Source: JAHBVL01 sp963712055 (GTDB taxonomy: Bacteria; Chloroflexota; Chloroflexia; Thermomicrobiales; UBA6265). Taken from it: 64,000 nucleotides of DNA. Positions within the stretch are counted from its first letter, which is position 1; the number at the start of each line of letters is the position of its first letter. Shown one piece after another: positions 8,557 to 18,062 of the stretch. Under the pieces are notes generated by a model. The model saw nothing but the letters and a program-made list of their open reading frames with translations, ran no database searches and had not been told where the DNA came from. The stretch covers positions 147,103-211,102 of the forward strand of contig CAVQGN010000007.1 in the NCBI GenBank assembly GCA_963712055.1. Reading direction: 5' to 3'. Made by a program: the position numbers and the translations under genes.

Positions 8557-9477
8557 ATGGAAGAAAAACGATTCGACAACCTTGCGAAGCGCTTCGCAGG
8601 CCTACTGTCCCGCCGAGAGGTCATGACTGCCGTCGGTGTGGCGGGGGCTGCCATCACTTTCGGAGATGGCAGAGTGGTTGCGCAGGTCGCTACGCCGCCG
8701 TCGACTCCGGTTGGGTTTACCGAACCGGAATGGCTATTTGTGGTCAGCTTCGGCACTGCCGAAATCAGTTTGGAGGAATCCGGTAGTCTGGAGATCACCA
8801 TACAAGGAATTGCCTCAAATCCGGTTGCGTTTACCGATCGCCCTTGGCGGCAATTCGAACTGCTGGAGATCGGCGATGTTGTTGATGCCATCAATGACGC
8901 ATCCGATGATCCTCTCAATGCAGTCATTGTTGGACGACTGCCGGATAGTCGGGAGACGGCTGACTTTGCGCTTGAGCTCGAATCGGCAGAATATGAGTCT
9001 GCAAGTGATACGGTGACTCTTCAGGCAAAGTCGTTGATCCCTGTATCTGCTGGTGGTACACCCACGCCGGCTGTAGCTCAGGGCGGTGTATCACTCCAGG
9101 GTGGAAGTCTCTTCATCGACAGCGCGCCGACGGATTGTCCCTACGATGTTTGTGAAGATGGAACTTGCTGCTCTGGCATTTGTAACGAGTTCGATGGTTC
9201 CTGTTGTCTTTTCGATGTCTGTGGTGACGGAACTTGCTGTTCTGGGCTTTGTAACGAATTCGATGGCTCCTGCTGCATGGGTGAGGCGGTATGCGGAGAT
9301 GGTTCCTGTTGCGATGATGGGGGTTGCTGTCCGAACAGTGGGTGTTGTGATAGCGGAGCTTGCGACGGCGACGGAAATTGCTGTGAAGGAGGTGTCGTGT
9401 GTCCAGATGGCGTGTGTTGCGACATAGGGACTTGTACAGGCCCCAACAACGCGTGCGAATACGGAACCGAAGGATGA
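8557..9477 (+). CDS. Exported protein with Tat-like leader and cysteine-rich C-terminal half
   Basis: A 306-aa protein starting MEEKRFDNLAKRFAGLLSRR and followed by a hydrophobic stretch, the same leader type as the proteins at 4995 and 41918. Residues about 50-185 form a cysteine-free domain with beta-rich character (LEITIQGIASNP, DTVTLQAKSL). Residues about 190-306 are a cysteine repeat in which units like CGDGTCCSGLCNEFDGSCC recur. CTGGAG six bases before the ATG at 8557 decides this start. Unlike the protein at 4995 it has no LPxTG tail. Function unknown; a disulfide-rich surface or secreted protein is the safest description. Confidence 0.75.
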   Translation: MEEKRFDNLAKRFAGLLSRREVMTAVGVAGAAITFGDGRVVAQVATPPSTPVGFTEPEWLFVVSFGTAEISLEESGSLEITIQGIASNPVAFTDRPWRQFELLEIGDVVDAINDASDDPLNAVIVGRLPDSRETADFALELESAEYESASDTVTLQAKSLIPVSAGGTPTPAVAQGGVSLQGGSLFIDSAPTDCPYDVCEDGTCCSGICNEFDGSCCLFDVCGDGTCCSGLCNEFDGSCCMGEAVCGDGSCCDDGGCCPNSGCCDSGACDGDGNCCEGGVVCPDGVCCDIGTCTGPNNACEYGTEG

Positions 9478-9758
9478 CATGGTGCGCCGAGGTGGAACCT
9501 GAGAGTGCAGTGCCTCGTATCGCCACCTAGGAGGAAAGTAAGCTCAGAGCAGCAGACGGCTCAAGGGGAGACTTTCTTCCCCAACTGGAGCGGCGAATCC
9601 GCCAAATCATTTCTACCACCTGGTTTGATTCAAGTGCGTTGAGGCTCGGAGCCATGGAGGTGATGGGTTCTGGCAATGCCAGTCATTCTCTGCAAGCTCA
9701 GAATGACTGTGCTTTTTGCCCCAGAATTGCTCTAGCCCGTCGACTGCACTATCGCCTT

Positions 9759-10673
9759 CTAGTTGTCCCATTCAGGGAAGAATGATTTCCAGTTTTCGTA
9801 GATGATCTGGTCCTGGATTTCCTCGGGGATCTGGGGGAGTTTTGTGCCTTCGATTGGGGCGTTGACGTTGCGGAGACCGGCGATGACGTTGTCGATGGTG
9901 CCAGAGGGGAAGTCTGAGCCGAGCAGGATTTTGTGGGTGATGCCGTATTCCATGGCGGTGGCCATCCCTTGCCAGTAGCGCCACGGGCGGTAATGGACGG
10001 CGGAAATGTCGGTGTAGACGTTGGGGCATTTGCGTACCAGAACGGTGAGATCTTCTTCCCATGGGTGGCCGAGGTGGGCAATGATCATCCGCAAATCGGG
10101 AAAGTCCATGGCGATGTCTTCGAGCTGAAGGGGGTTGCCCCATTTCAAGCGCGACTTGCTGGGGAAGGTGGTGCCCTGGTGCCACATGATGGGCAGATTG
10201 CGCTTTTCGCAATACTCGAAGATCGGCCAATAGGTACGGTCGGTGGGGTCGAAGTGTTGATAGACAGGACCGAGCTTCAGTCCCTTGAGACCGAGATCCT
10301 CGATGCAGTGGGTGAGTTCATCCATGGCACCGGGCTGGGTGGGGTCGATGGCGGCCCAGCCGACCATTTTCTCGGGGTGCTGGTTGACGTATTCGGCGAT
10401 GATCTCGTTCGGTACCCAGAGGCCGGTTGCCTTGGCTTGCAGGCCGAAGACGACGACATGGTCGGCGGTTTGCGAGACCTCCCAGTGCGTTTCCGGTTTG
10501 GAGTCGTATGAGTGAAGGTCGAGGCGTCCGGTGTAGGCCTGGCCGCCTGAATACTTGAGCTTGATCAGTTTGGAGGCAAGGGCTTCTTCGGCATACTCCT
10601 GGGAAACGTGGTCTGGATACCACATGAGATGGGTGTGGCAATCGACGATTTTGCGACCCTGGCTGTCTGGCAT
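9759..10673 (-). CDS. Amidohydrolase-2 family metal-dependent hydrolase or decarboxylase
   Basis: A 304-aa barrel protein of the amidohydrolase-related (PF04909) family. Ligand motifs: VDCHTHL at the N-terminus (HxH), MWHQGT, IIAHLGHPW and LLGSDFPSG (Asp). Family members are hydrolases, lactonases or non-oxidative decarboxylases acting on small organic acids; substrate unknown. It lies 17 bases downstream of the DapA-family aldolase gene and is surely co-transcribed with it. It is a clear relative of the hydrolase at 12103-12984 (shared GLKGLKLGP / LRGVKLGP, HPW, SD(F/Y)P), so this neighbourhood carries a duplicated enzyme flanking the aldolase. Confidence 0.85.
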   Translation of the reverse strand: MPDSQGRKIVDCHTHLMWYPDHVSQEYAEEALASKLIKLKYSGGQAYTGRLDLHSYDSKPETHWEVSQTADHVVVFGLQAKATGLWVPNEIIAEYVNQHPEKMVGWAAIDPTQPGAMDELTHCIEDLGLKGLKLGPVYQHFDPTDRTYWPIFEYCEKRNLPIMWHQGTTFPSKSRLKWGNPLQLEDIAMDFPDLRMIIAHLGHPWEEDLTVLVRKCPNVYTDISAVHYRPWRYWQGMATAMEYGITHKILLGSDFPSGTIDNVIAGLRNVNAPIEGTKLPQIPEEIQDQIIYENWKSFFPEWDN

Positions 10674-10690
10674 AGGGACTTCTTTCTTCC

Positions 10691-11608
10691 TTATAAAGAG
10701 ACTGCCGGAGCGACTCCGGCTCTGGCGAGAATGTCGATCAACTCTGGTCGGTCCTCTTCGAGCATCGGCGTCAAAGGTGAGCGGAGAATGTTTTCACAAT
10801 AGCCGAGTTCGTGCATCGCGGCTTTGATGACAGAAATCGAATAGCCTTTGCGCTTCTTGCGAAGTTGGGCGATTGGGCGGATCTGGGTCTGGATGAGGGT
10901 TTCGAGTTTTGCGTTCTGGTTGGTCGAACCGAGATCCCAGACTGCTCGCGAGAGTTCTGGTGCAAAGTTGATGATGCCGGTTGTGAACGCGTTCGCGCCG
11001 GCAGCGAAATAGGGTATTGCCAGGGTCTCGGCCATACCGTTGACCCAGGCAAGGCGATCTCCGAGACGTTCGCGGGTCTGGATGAACAGGTCGAGGTCGC
11101 CCCATTCGTCCTTGAGCGCGATCACTTCCGGGACGGCGGCAATCTCTTCGACGAGCTCGGGGGAATAGACCTGACCTTTTGTGCTGAAGATCATCATGCC
11201 GAGTCCCGAGGCCGCTCCGATCTGGCGATAGTGTGAGATCAGACCCTCATCCGAAGGTTCGATGAAGTAGAGCGGGTTGATCATCAGACCGTCGGCGCCG
11301 ACGTGGGCAGCATGTGCGGCGAGACCAGAGGCAATGCGCGTGCTGTGACCGATTCCGGCGAGCAAAGGAACGCGGCCAGCAGCGGCTTCGACTCCGACCC
11401 GTATGCTTTCGCGGTATTCCTCCATCTCCAGCGAGACGTATTCGGCAACACCGCCACAAACGACAACCACATGAGCGCCGGAGGTGGCGAGTCGGTCGAC
11501 ATGGTTGTGGAGGGCTTCGTAGTCGACGCGGTCGTGGGCGGTGAAGGGTGTGGGCGCGAACGCGATGATGCCGCGGATACGCTCTTTGAGTTCAGTTGGG
11601 GTGGTCAA
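10691..11608 (-). CDS. DapA/NanA-family aldolase (dihydrodipicolinate synthase-like)
   Basis: A 305-aa class I aldolase of the DHDPS / N-acetylneuraminate lyase / 5-dehydro-4-deoxyglucarate dehydratase family. The Schiff-base lysine is in VIALKDEWGD near residue 166. The GG(V/T)xE region reads CGGVAEYVSL. Where most members have the catalytic Tyr (ILYNVP-type), this one reads MMIFSTKG, so Phe seems to occupy that place. With two amidohydrolases beside it, breakdown of a 2-keto-3-deoxy acid is more likely than lysine synthesis. First gene of an operon with the amidohydrolase at 9759. Confidence 0.8.
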   Translation of the reverse strand: MTTPTELKERIRGIIAFAPTPFTAHDRVDYEALHNHVDRLATSGAHVVVVCGGVAEYVSLEMEEYRESIRVGVEAAAGRVPLLAGIGHSTRIASGLAAHAAHVGADGLMINPLYFIEPSDEGLISHYRQIGAASGLGMMIFSTKGQVYSPELVEEIAAVPEVIALKDEWGDLDLFIQTRERLGDRLAWVNGMAETLAIPYFAAGANAFTTGIINFAPELSRAVWDLGSTNQNAKLETLIQTQIRPIAQLRKKRKGYSISVIKAAMHELGYCENILRSPLTPMLEEDRPELIDILARAGVAPAVSL

Positions 11609-11635
11609 AGGTTCTGCTCCAGTTTGTTGGCGGGA

Positions 11636-12067
11636 CTGCTGCGGCAGGAGATGCTTCGTGCCTCAGCATGACAGGTGCGCGCGGCGTAGCATCTCGGGGG
11701 CTGCTGCGGCAGGAGATGCTTCGTGCCTCAGCATGACAGGTGCGCGCGGCGTCGCATCTCGGGGGCTGCTGCGGCAGGAGATGCTTCGTGCCTCAGCATG
11801 ACAGGTGCGCCCGGCGTAGCACGCTGGCTGGCTGCTGCGGCAGGAGATGCTTCGTTCCTCCGCGTGACAGGTGCGAGCGGCGTGGCATCTCGGGGGCTGC
11901 TGCGGCAGGAGATGCTTCGTGCCTCAGCATGACAGGTGCGAGCGGCGTGGCATCTCGGGGGACTGCTGCGGCAGGAGATGCTTCGTTCCTCAGCGTGACA
12001 GGTGCGAGCGGCGTGGCATCTCGGGGGGGCTGCTGCGGCAGGGGATGCTTCGTGCCTCAGCATGACG
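11636..12067. repeat. Array of six and a half ~65-bp tandem repeats
   Basis: Units start at 11636, 11701, 11766, 11832, 11897, 11963 and 12030 (the last cut short). Each begins CTGCTGCGGCAGGAGATGCT, passes CTTCGTGCCTCAGCATGACA and GGTGCG.GCGGCGTGGCATC, and ends in a G-run. Units are contiguous with no unique spacers, so this is not CRISPR. The array lies between the start of the aldolase gene and the stop of the amidohydrolase gene at 12103. The same head sequence occurs once at 22428. Confidence 0.92.
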
Positions 12068-12102
12068 GAGCCAGCAAGTATTGGAGAAGGGCCTGCCCCA
12101 CG

Positions 12103-12984
12103 CTAGTTCTCCAGGCCGAGGAGTTCGAGGCTATTGCGATAGATGACGGCTTCGAACTTGTCGATCGGCACTGGTGGCAAGGCTGTGCCGGCGATGACGT
12201 CGTTGATGCGATAGATGGAATCGATCGTTTCCTGGGGCGCGGCGATCGGGTAGTCGGAGCCAAAGAGGAGTTTGTGGAAGACATCCCATTCAGTGGCGTA
12301 GCGCATCGCGTTGTAGTAGGACCAGGGGCGGTAGAAGTTGGCGGAGATGTCGGCGTAGACATTCGGGTGTTTGCGGATGACGACATAGCAATCGACCTGC
12401 CATGGGTGAGCCATGTGGGCGAGGATCATCTTGAGGTCGGGGAAGGCGGTAGCGACCCGATCGATGTGACGTGGATGGGCAAAATCGAGATCGGCAAAGC
12501 GGACCGGTGACGTGCCCTGGTGGAAAAGAACCGGCAGGCCCAGTTCCTGCGCGCGGGCGAAAAGAGCAGAAGCTTCCGGGCCGAGGGGGTCGAAATTCTG
12601 GTAGTTGGGTCCGAGTTTGACCCCGCGGAGACGAAGGTCGCCAACGCAGCGGTCGAGTTCGTCCATCATGCCGGGATCGAAAGGGTGAAGCGTCATGAAG
12701 CCGATGAACTTTTCCGGGTAGGCATTGACGAACGCGGCCGTGTCGTCGTTGACGAGTGGAGTCGGGTAGATCAGATGACCGTCATCGATGTTGCCGGTGC
12801 GGGGATCGGCGGCAATGTTGAAGCAGATGGCGCGGTCGACTGGTTCCATCGCTTCGAGGTGGTCGTCCCAGGTGTGGACGGTACTGGCGGTCTGGTCGGG
12901 ACGGTAGATGGCGTCTTCGGTCGAGTGTTCGAGGTCCGGCGCTTCCTTATATCTGGGTGTGTGCGTGTGGACGTCGATGATCAT
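12103..12984 (-). CDS. Amidohydrolase-2 family metal-dependent hydrolase
   Basis: A 293-aa relative of the protein at 9759. It opens MIIDVHTHTP (HxH metal ligands) and continues with LRGVKLGPNYQNFDP, VLFHQGT, MILAHMAHPW and LLFGSDYPI. The same fold family includes lactonases and decarboxylases of aromatic or keto acids. GGAG lies 11-14 bases before the ATG. It is transcribed toward the repeat array and the aldolase-amidohydrolase pair; with the array between them, co-transcription is possible but unproven. Substrate unknown. Confidence 0.84.
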   Translation of the reverse strand: MIIDVHTHTPRYKEAPDLEHSTEDAIYRPDQTASTVHTWDDHLEAMEPVDRAICFNIAADPRTGNIDDGHLIYPTPLVNDDTAAFVNAYPEKFIGFMTLHPFDPGMMDELDRCVGDLRLRGVKLGPNYQNFDPLGPEASALFARAQELGLPVLFHQGTSPVRFADLDFAHPRHIDRVATAFPDLKMILAHMAHPWQVDCYVVIRKHPNVYADISANFYRPWSYYNAMRYATEWDVFHKLLFGSDYPIAAPQETIDSIYRINDVIAGTALPPVPIDKFEAVIYRNSLELLGLEN

Positions 12985-13108
12985 TGGAATTCTTTCTCCG
13001 GTCCGCTGCTCTGTTCAAGATTGTGACGATTTGATCCGGGTTTCGGTCACCCCCATCATTGGTGGCAGGGTATGGGTTTCGGGCAGGGTTGGCAAGCGGT
13101 TGAACGCC

Positions 13109-13138
13109 AAAGCGGCGAGCCAGAAGGCTCGCCGCTTT
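13109..13138 (-). terminator. Hairpin terminator of the secreted-protein gene
   Basis: AAAGCGGCGAGCC (13109-13121) pairs perfectly with its complement at 13126-13138 around an AGAA loop. It lies 28 bases past the stop of the minus-strand gene at 13167. The stem ends in A:T pairs but no long U-run follows. Confidence 0.75.
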
Positions 13139-13166
13139 CGGTTTGTGCGATGTTTGTGCGTTTTCC

Positions 13167-14972
13167 TTACGCGTCGAGGGACCAGACTTCGAAGTCCTGG
13201 AAGTCGATGGTTCGGCCTTCGACCGTGGTTTGCGTGAAGAAGCCAGAACCGATGTAGACGCTGCCGCTGGCTGGGTCAGCCGGGAGAGTGATCTCGGCAA
13301 CGGTGAAGCCATTGACTGCCAGAATGGCGAGGTCGCCGACGGCGGTGATTTCGACCAGATTACTGCCATCGGCAAGGGTTTCGACCGAATCGACCTGGCC
13401 GGAATCGAGCACAGTGTCCGAGCCGGTCATGACGGTCCAGCCACCGTTTGAATCAACGATGAAGCGAACGTCGAGATCTCCGGCGGTGCTGCGGATGCCG
13501 ATTCCGAAATCCCAGGGCGTGGCGACGTCGATGGGATTGAAAAAGGTGGCCGAGACAAAGGAATCGGCGAGGTCGACCTGAGCAATCTCGGTGGCAATGG
13601 TGAGATCGTTCTGGGCGAGGCTTCCGAGCGTCGGTCCGGCGACCGATGCGTCGAGGGTCGCGATTGACTTCAACAGCGCGAAGTTCGAATCGAGTTCGCT
13701 TGCGGCTTGATCGGCTGTCAGATCCCAAGCGACGAAATCGACGATCTCCATCGTCATGAAGCCCTGTTCGCCAGCAGTTTCGGCTTCGAACGAAGTCAGA
13801 ACCGAAACATCGCTGGCAACTGGCTCGTTTTCAAAGGTGATGATGGCGGCCGGGTCGTAGGAGTTGACCAGCAGTGTGCCTTCCGAGCCCTCGACCAGAA
13901 GCCCGATGACATTGGTGGCCCCGGGTGTGAGATCGAGTGTGGTGACTTCTCCGGAGGTGAGCATGTCAAAACCGCCGTCGCCATTATTGGCAGCGAGGAA
14001 CCATCTGCCTTCCGTGCCGGCAACTGCGAGTGAAACCTCGGTGCAGGAGGTGTCGTCCATGATCCAGAAGCAGAATCCGACCGACCAAATCCCTGCTGGT
14101 GGATCGGTTGGGGTGACAAAGGCTGTTTCGGCATAAAAGTCAGCCGTGGTGATACCGACTGGGAGGAACTGCGTTTCCTGATCCACAAGATCGCCCACTC
14201 CGCTGACGGGACCGGCAGTTGGTGTAGTTCCGCTGATTTGAGCAATTCGGGATTCGACACTCGTGTCAGTGGATGCATCGGTTGATTCGCCGAAGATAGC
14301 GTCAGTCGAGCCGACGTCTTCGATAATCAGATCGTCAAAAGCAGCGACGACCGTTTCCGGTGCACCTTCGTAGGCGCCGGCCCCAATATAGGACAGACCG
14401 CTCGTGTAGGTGTCGTCGTTCTGGGAAAGGACGACCTCGCCATTGATTGCCGCAGCGATGACATTGCCTTCACAACCGATGCCGAGGGTGTTGAAATCGG
14501 TGCCGGGAACGACAAGATCGGCCACGTCGGCTTCGCCGAGTTTGACGGCGCCCGATGGATCGATCCGCCAGAGTGCGGCAACGCCCGCGGCTGGTTCGAG
14601 AGAGAACTGGTAGCCGGCATTGTCGATACCGGCACGACAACCGATCAATCCGTACTTGCCGGTCTGATCGCCGCCGATGGCCAAATCGATCGACATGATG
14701 GTATCGGAGACGGGGTTGGTGTTGAGGAAACTGAAAATGTCCCCCGTAGTGCCTTCCTGAAGCGTCTGAATGAAATACCGCCCATCGAAATAGGTAAATG
14801 CCGAGAGGTCAGGGTTTGCGCTGACCTCACTCAGCAGACCGACGGCTGGGTCTTCCATGTCGTCGACGAGTACCAATGAGTCCGACTGGGCGTTCGCAGT
14901 TGCGGCGAAAGCTGTTGACAGGAGCAGCATTGCTGCTGCGAGCCAGATCACCGCTCGGGGAACCGATTGCAT
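13167..14972 (-). CDS. Secreted protein with repeated beta-rich domains
   Basis: A 601-aa protein with a Sec signal peptide (hydrophobic stretch after MQSVPRAVIW, likely cleavage after ATANA). About three related segments are seen, near residues 35-215, 285-430 and 450-600. Each pairs a phrase such as GLSYIGAGAYEG or VYIGSGFF with a terminal DFxxWDL/FEVWSLD-type phrase. The pattern recalls concanavalin-like or DUF1080-type beta-sandwich modules that bind carbohydrate, but I cannot assign a family. AAAGGA precedes the ATG. A close paralog lies at 16380-17675; the two flank an amidohydrolase gene. No catalytic motif is apparent. Confidence 0.7.
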   Translation of the reverse strand: MQSVPRAVIWLAAAMLLLSTAFAATANAQSDSLVLVDDMEDPAVGLLSEVSANPDLSAFTYFDGRYFIQTLQEGTTGDIFSFLNTNPVSDTIMSIDLAIGGDQTGKYGLIGCRAGIDNAGYQFSLEPAAGVAALWRIDPSGAVKLGEADVADLVVPGTDFNTLGIGCEGNVIAAAINGEVVLSQNDDTYTSGLSYIGAGAYEGAPETVVAAFDDLIIEDVGSTDAIFGESTDASTDTSVESRIAQISGTTPTAGPVSGVGDLVDQETQFLPVGITTADFYAETAFVTPTDPPAGIWSVGFCFWIMDDTSCTEVSLAVAGTEGRWFLAANNGDGGFDMLTSGEVTTLDLTPGATNVIGLLVEGSEGTLLVNSYDPAAIITFENEPVASDVSVLTSFEAETAGEQGFMTMEIVDFVAWDLTADQAASELDSNFALLKSIATLDASVAGPTLGSLAQNDLTIATEIAQVDLADSFVSATFFNPIDVATPWDFGIGIRSTAGDLDVRFIVDSNGGWTVMTGSDTVLDSGQVDSVETLADGSNLVEITAVGDLAILAVNGFTVAEITLPADPASGSVYIGSGFFTQTTVEGRTIDFQDFEVWSLDA

Positions 14973-15076
14973 TCTCGATCCTTTCTACTGCCCGGTATCG
15001 TCGGTGAACCGGACCGCTGGTTGAAGGCGGAAAATTCCGATGACGAGAAGTATACGCAAGCCGATAGCCCAAAAGG

Positions 15077-16276
15077 TCAGAGGTCGCGAGATTCAGTGAA
15101 CAACGGGAGAGGCCCCCAGTCGAGTTCGCGCTCCATTTCGCCACCGCCACGCAACGTAAGGGTGTTGCGCAACTGCTGCGTGCCGGTGATCGAATTGCCA
15201 AGGACGTCGTGGAAGATGAAGTTGCCATCTACGAGGTCGAACACGGCCAGGTCGGCGGGGACGCCGATCCGCAACGAGCCGATTTGGTCGGTTCGACCGA
15301 GCGCCCGCGCTGGCGCGACGGTGGCACGGTGAACGACCTCTTCCAGACTCATGCCGAGCGCCATGAACTTGGAGAGGACGGTCGGGAGATCGACGGCCAG
15401 GCCGGGCTGGATACTGAGCTGATGGAGATCGGTACTGATCGTGTCCGGCAAGAAGCCTTCCGCGAGTGCGATCCGGGCGGCAGGGATGCCGAAACTGCCG
15501 GCACCGTGACCGATATCGAAGTGCACACCGCGAGCGCGGGCTTCCCAGACCTCGGGGCGAACTTTGCCGTTGATCACGATACCGCCGATTCCGCGTTCAT
15601 CACCGCGAAACGCGTGCGTGATGATGTCGCCGGCTTTGAGACCAGCAAGAATCTGGTGGATGGCCGGAGGAGGGGTGCCTATGTGGACCATGATCGGCAG
15701 TCCGACATGATCAGCAACCTCGCGGGCGAGCCAGAGGGGGTGGTCATTGTTGTTGCCGACGGTACCGCGGTCGAGTCGAATCTTGATGCCAACGATGAGA
15801 TCACGGTGGGCCTCGATCGTTTCGATGGCGAAGCGGACATCGGCGAAGCGGAGGTCTTCGAACTCCATCACGCCGCGATAGATGATGCCGGTCGCGCAGA
15901 GATTCAGGAACGGGAGAATCCGGGTTCGGGATGGTGCTATGACATATTCCCGAAACGCGGGAAAGGTGGCAGCGCCTGAGCTACCAGCGTCCACCCAGGT
16001 CGTGACCCCGCTGCGACCGGCGACTGGATCAACTTTGATCCCGTCGTAAGTCGCTCCCCAATAGCCATGAGCGTGGAAATCGATCAGGCCGGGTGTAATG
16101 AACCTGCCGCTGATGTCGATCGCGCGATGAGCGTGGCGTGGATCGAGGTCTGGCCCGACGGCGGCGATCACGCCGTTCTGGACGGCTACCGCCGCGTTTC
16201 GGCGGGAGTTGGTTTCAGGGTCGATGATGATCCCACCATGCAGGAGGAGATCGTATGGAAGGGTGGGGTCGGTCAT
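15077..16276 (-). CDS. Amidohydrolase/deacetylase family metallohydrolase
   Basis: A 399-aa dihydroorotase-like protein of the 'amidohydrolase/deacetylase' group. It has the N-terminal small beta domain (DLLLHGGIIIDPE), LIDFHAHGY (HxH), a probable carboxylated lysine in VGIKIRLDR, IMVHIG and ITHAF (metal His), and STDLHQL (catalytic Asp). Enzymes of this group remove acyl groups from amino acids or amino sugars, or open cyclic amides. The gene sits between two paralogous secreted proteins on the same strand with gaps of about 104 bases, so the three may form one transcription unit acting on an imported or extracellular substrate; that link is inference. Confidence 0.82.
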   Translation of the reverse strand: MTDPTLPYDLLLHGGIIIDPETNSRRNAAVAVQNGVIAAVGPDLDPRHAHRAIDISGRFITPGLIDFHAHGYWGATYDGIKVDPVAGRSGVTTWVDAGSSGAATFPAFREYVIAPSRTRILPFLNLCATGIIYRGVMEFEDLRFADVRFAIETIEAHRDLIVGIKIRLDRGTVGNNNDHPLWLAREVADHVGLPIMVHIGTPPPAIHQILAGLKAGDIITHAFRGDERGIGGIVINGKVRPEVWEARARGVHFDIGHGAGSFGIPAARIALAEGFLPDTISTDLHQLSIQPGLAVDLPTVLSKFMALGMSLEEVVHRATVAPARALGRTDQIGSLRIGVPADLAVFDLVDGNFIFHDVLGNSITGTQQLRNTLTLRGGGEMERELDWGPLPLFTESRDL

Positions 16277-16379
16277 ACCGCAGATCCTGCTCGTTTCCGC
16301 TGTGAGCGGAAGCCATTCGGTCGAAGAGCCAGCCTGCTGGAGTTTCGCATTTTCGGCGCGTGGCTGTGTGGTTTCCTGA

Positions 16380-17675
16380 TTAGCTGCCGGTGAGGTCCCA
16401 GACCTGGAAACCAGTCACGGCGATCGAGGCGAGATCGTCGGGGCGGGGATCGGTGATCTGGAAGAACGAGCGAAGCAGGACATCACCGGGAACTGGGTCG
16501 GCGTTGACGTCAAAGGTGGCGGCGATCGGTTCGGCGTTGATCGTCAAAAGACCGCGGGTAGCGTTGACATAGAGTCCGATGGTGTTCGCAGCTCCTGGAG
16601 TCAGATCGATGTTGTCGACATCGCCACTCCAGATGATCTGCTCCTGTCCGCGTTCGCCCTCATGAGTCAGGAGCCAGCGGGTCCCCGTTTCGGAGACGCC
16701 GATGCCTACCGTCGTGCACGGACTGCCAGGGGAAACCCAGAAACAAAACCCGATAGTCCAATAGCTGCCCAGGCGTACATCTGGGGAGCGAAACGTGGCT
16801 TCCGCGTAAAAGCTGGTGGTCGTGACGCCAGCCGCGAGAACTTCGACGTCTGACGGCGAAAGCGTGAACGTGGTTTCCATCGGTCCCGTCGTGGGTGGTG
16901 TCGTTCCGATGGTGATGAGATCGTTGAGGTAGGCGGCACGAATGTCGATGGTGTCGACCGGATCAGCATCGCCGCCGGTGACTTCGGTCCGATCGAGATC
17001 TTCGAGGAGAAGATTGTCGAAGATGGCGACAAGCGTGCCGGTTGATTCGTCGTACGCACCGGCTCCTATATAGGAGAGGCCCTCCTGGTAGGAGGCGTCG
17101 TCAGTTGACACAACTGACTGGCCGTTGACCGATCCGGTGATGGTCGAGCTGCGACATTCGAGGGTGAGGGTGTTGAAGTCGAAGCCTGGGTTAAGTTGAT
17201 CGAGGTCGACGGTGGCGTTGAGTTGGGTGCCGCCGCTGGGATCGATGCGCCAGAGTGCGAGGACGCCAGAGGCTGGCTGGAACTCGAGTTCATAGCCGGC
17301 GTTCGTTTCGACATTGCGGCAACCAAGGAGCGCGAACTTACCTGCAGCGTCACCAGCGATGGTGATGTCAATGGTGAGACGAGTATTCGAGAGGGGTGGG
17401 ACGTCGATGAAACTCCGGACTTCGCCAGAATAGTCCGATTCGAATGCGGTGATGAAATAGAGACCACCGAGATAGGAATAGTCGAAGCGGTCGGGTTGAG
17501 TCGTTTCTTCGCTGAGGAGACCGACTGAGGCTTCGGTCATATCATCAACGTAAACGCCGCTATCGTTTGCTGGCTGATGGAAGGCAGATAGGGTCGGCGA
17601 AGGCACCAACAGAACGAGGACGAAGAGGACGATGAAGACGCGCAACCGTGAGGTCAAGGTCAGTCCTTTCTTCAT
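16380..17675 (-). CDS. Secreted protein, paralog of the 601-aa protein at 13167
   Basis: A 431-aa protein with an N-terminal signal segment (RLRVFIVLFVLVLLVPSP). Two repeats of the same beta-rich unit as its neighbour are visible, near residues 40-215 and 270-430, sharing ALWRIDPSG, GLSYIGAGAY, FCFWV and a final FQVWDL. It lacks the third segment of the longer paralog. Conserved aromatic and glycine positions suggest a ligand-binding beta sandwich. Function unknown. It is upstream of the deacetylase-like gene in the same direction. Confidence 0.7.
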   Translation of the reverse strand: MKKGLTLTSRLRVFIVLFVLVLLVPSPTLSAFHQPANDSGVYVDDMTEASVGLLSEETTQPDRFDYSYLGGLYFITAFESDYSGEVRSFIDVPPLSNTRLTIDITIAGDAAGKFALLGCRNVETNAGYELEFQPASGVLALWRIDPSGGTQLNATVDLDQLNPGFDFNTLTLECRSSTITGSVNGQSVVSTDDASYQEGLSYIGAGAYDESTGTLVAIFDNLLLEDLDRTEVTGGDADPVDTIDIRAAYLNDLITIGTTPPTTGPMETTFTLSPSDVEVLAAGVTTTSFYAEATFRSPDVRLGSYWTIGFCFWVSPGSPCTTVGIGVSETGTRWLLTHEGERGQEQIIWSGDVDNIDLTPGAANTIGLYVNATRGLLTINAEPIAATFDVNADPVPGDVLLRSFFQITDPRPDDLASIAVTGFQVWDLTGS

Positions 17676-18062
17676 GGATCCATCCGAGCGCTGCCAAGGA
17701 TCCCTTCTTTGCGATTATAACGATGACACGACCAGGAAAGGGTGTCCGTTGTGAGCCAATTCGACGGTTGCGACTGGTTTCTCAAGGATTGGCAGATGAT
17801 TCCGGATGCGGCCGAAAGCGAGACCCCTGGCGAGAGGCCTCCGCAATTTGATTTCCGTTTCGATCACCAACCTTGCGCATAGCCATTGTGGGTTCATGAG
17901 CGGTATCGTACCTATCGATGCGGTCATCGTGAAAAGTGTGGTTTTCGGACAGAGCGGGTCGTTGGTGGTGGCCAAAGTGGGGATGCAGATGGATCGTTCG
18001 AGTCATGAGTTCGACTTCGTGCCAGCATCTTCGGACTGGTCGAACTTCGGAAAGGGGTTTCG
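17676..18062. other. Intergenic region of ~390 bp
   Basis: Divergent spacer between the secreted-protein gene and the Tat-exported protein gene. Short open frames exist on both strands but none has an RBS, a recognisable domain or a sensible composition. It must contain both promoters; no strong consensus boxes stand out. Confidence 0.5.

Noticed and set aside
9655..9725. Separate repeat element after the cysteine-rich gene
   Set aside because: It contains a CTCAGAATGAC phrase like the other repeats, but only one short partial copy, too little to call.
11636..12067. Repeat array as a CRISPR array
   Set aside because: Units follow each other directly with no unique spacers, and no cas gene is present. 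The same holds for the 22457 and 59842 arrays.
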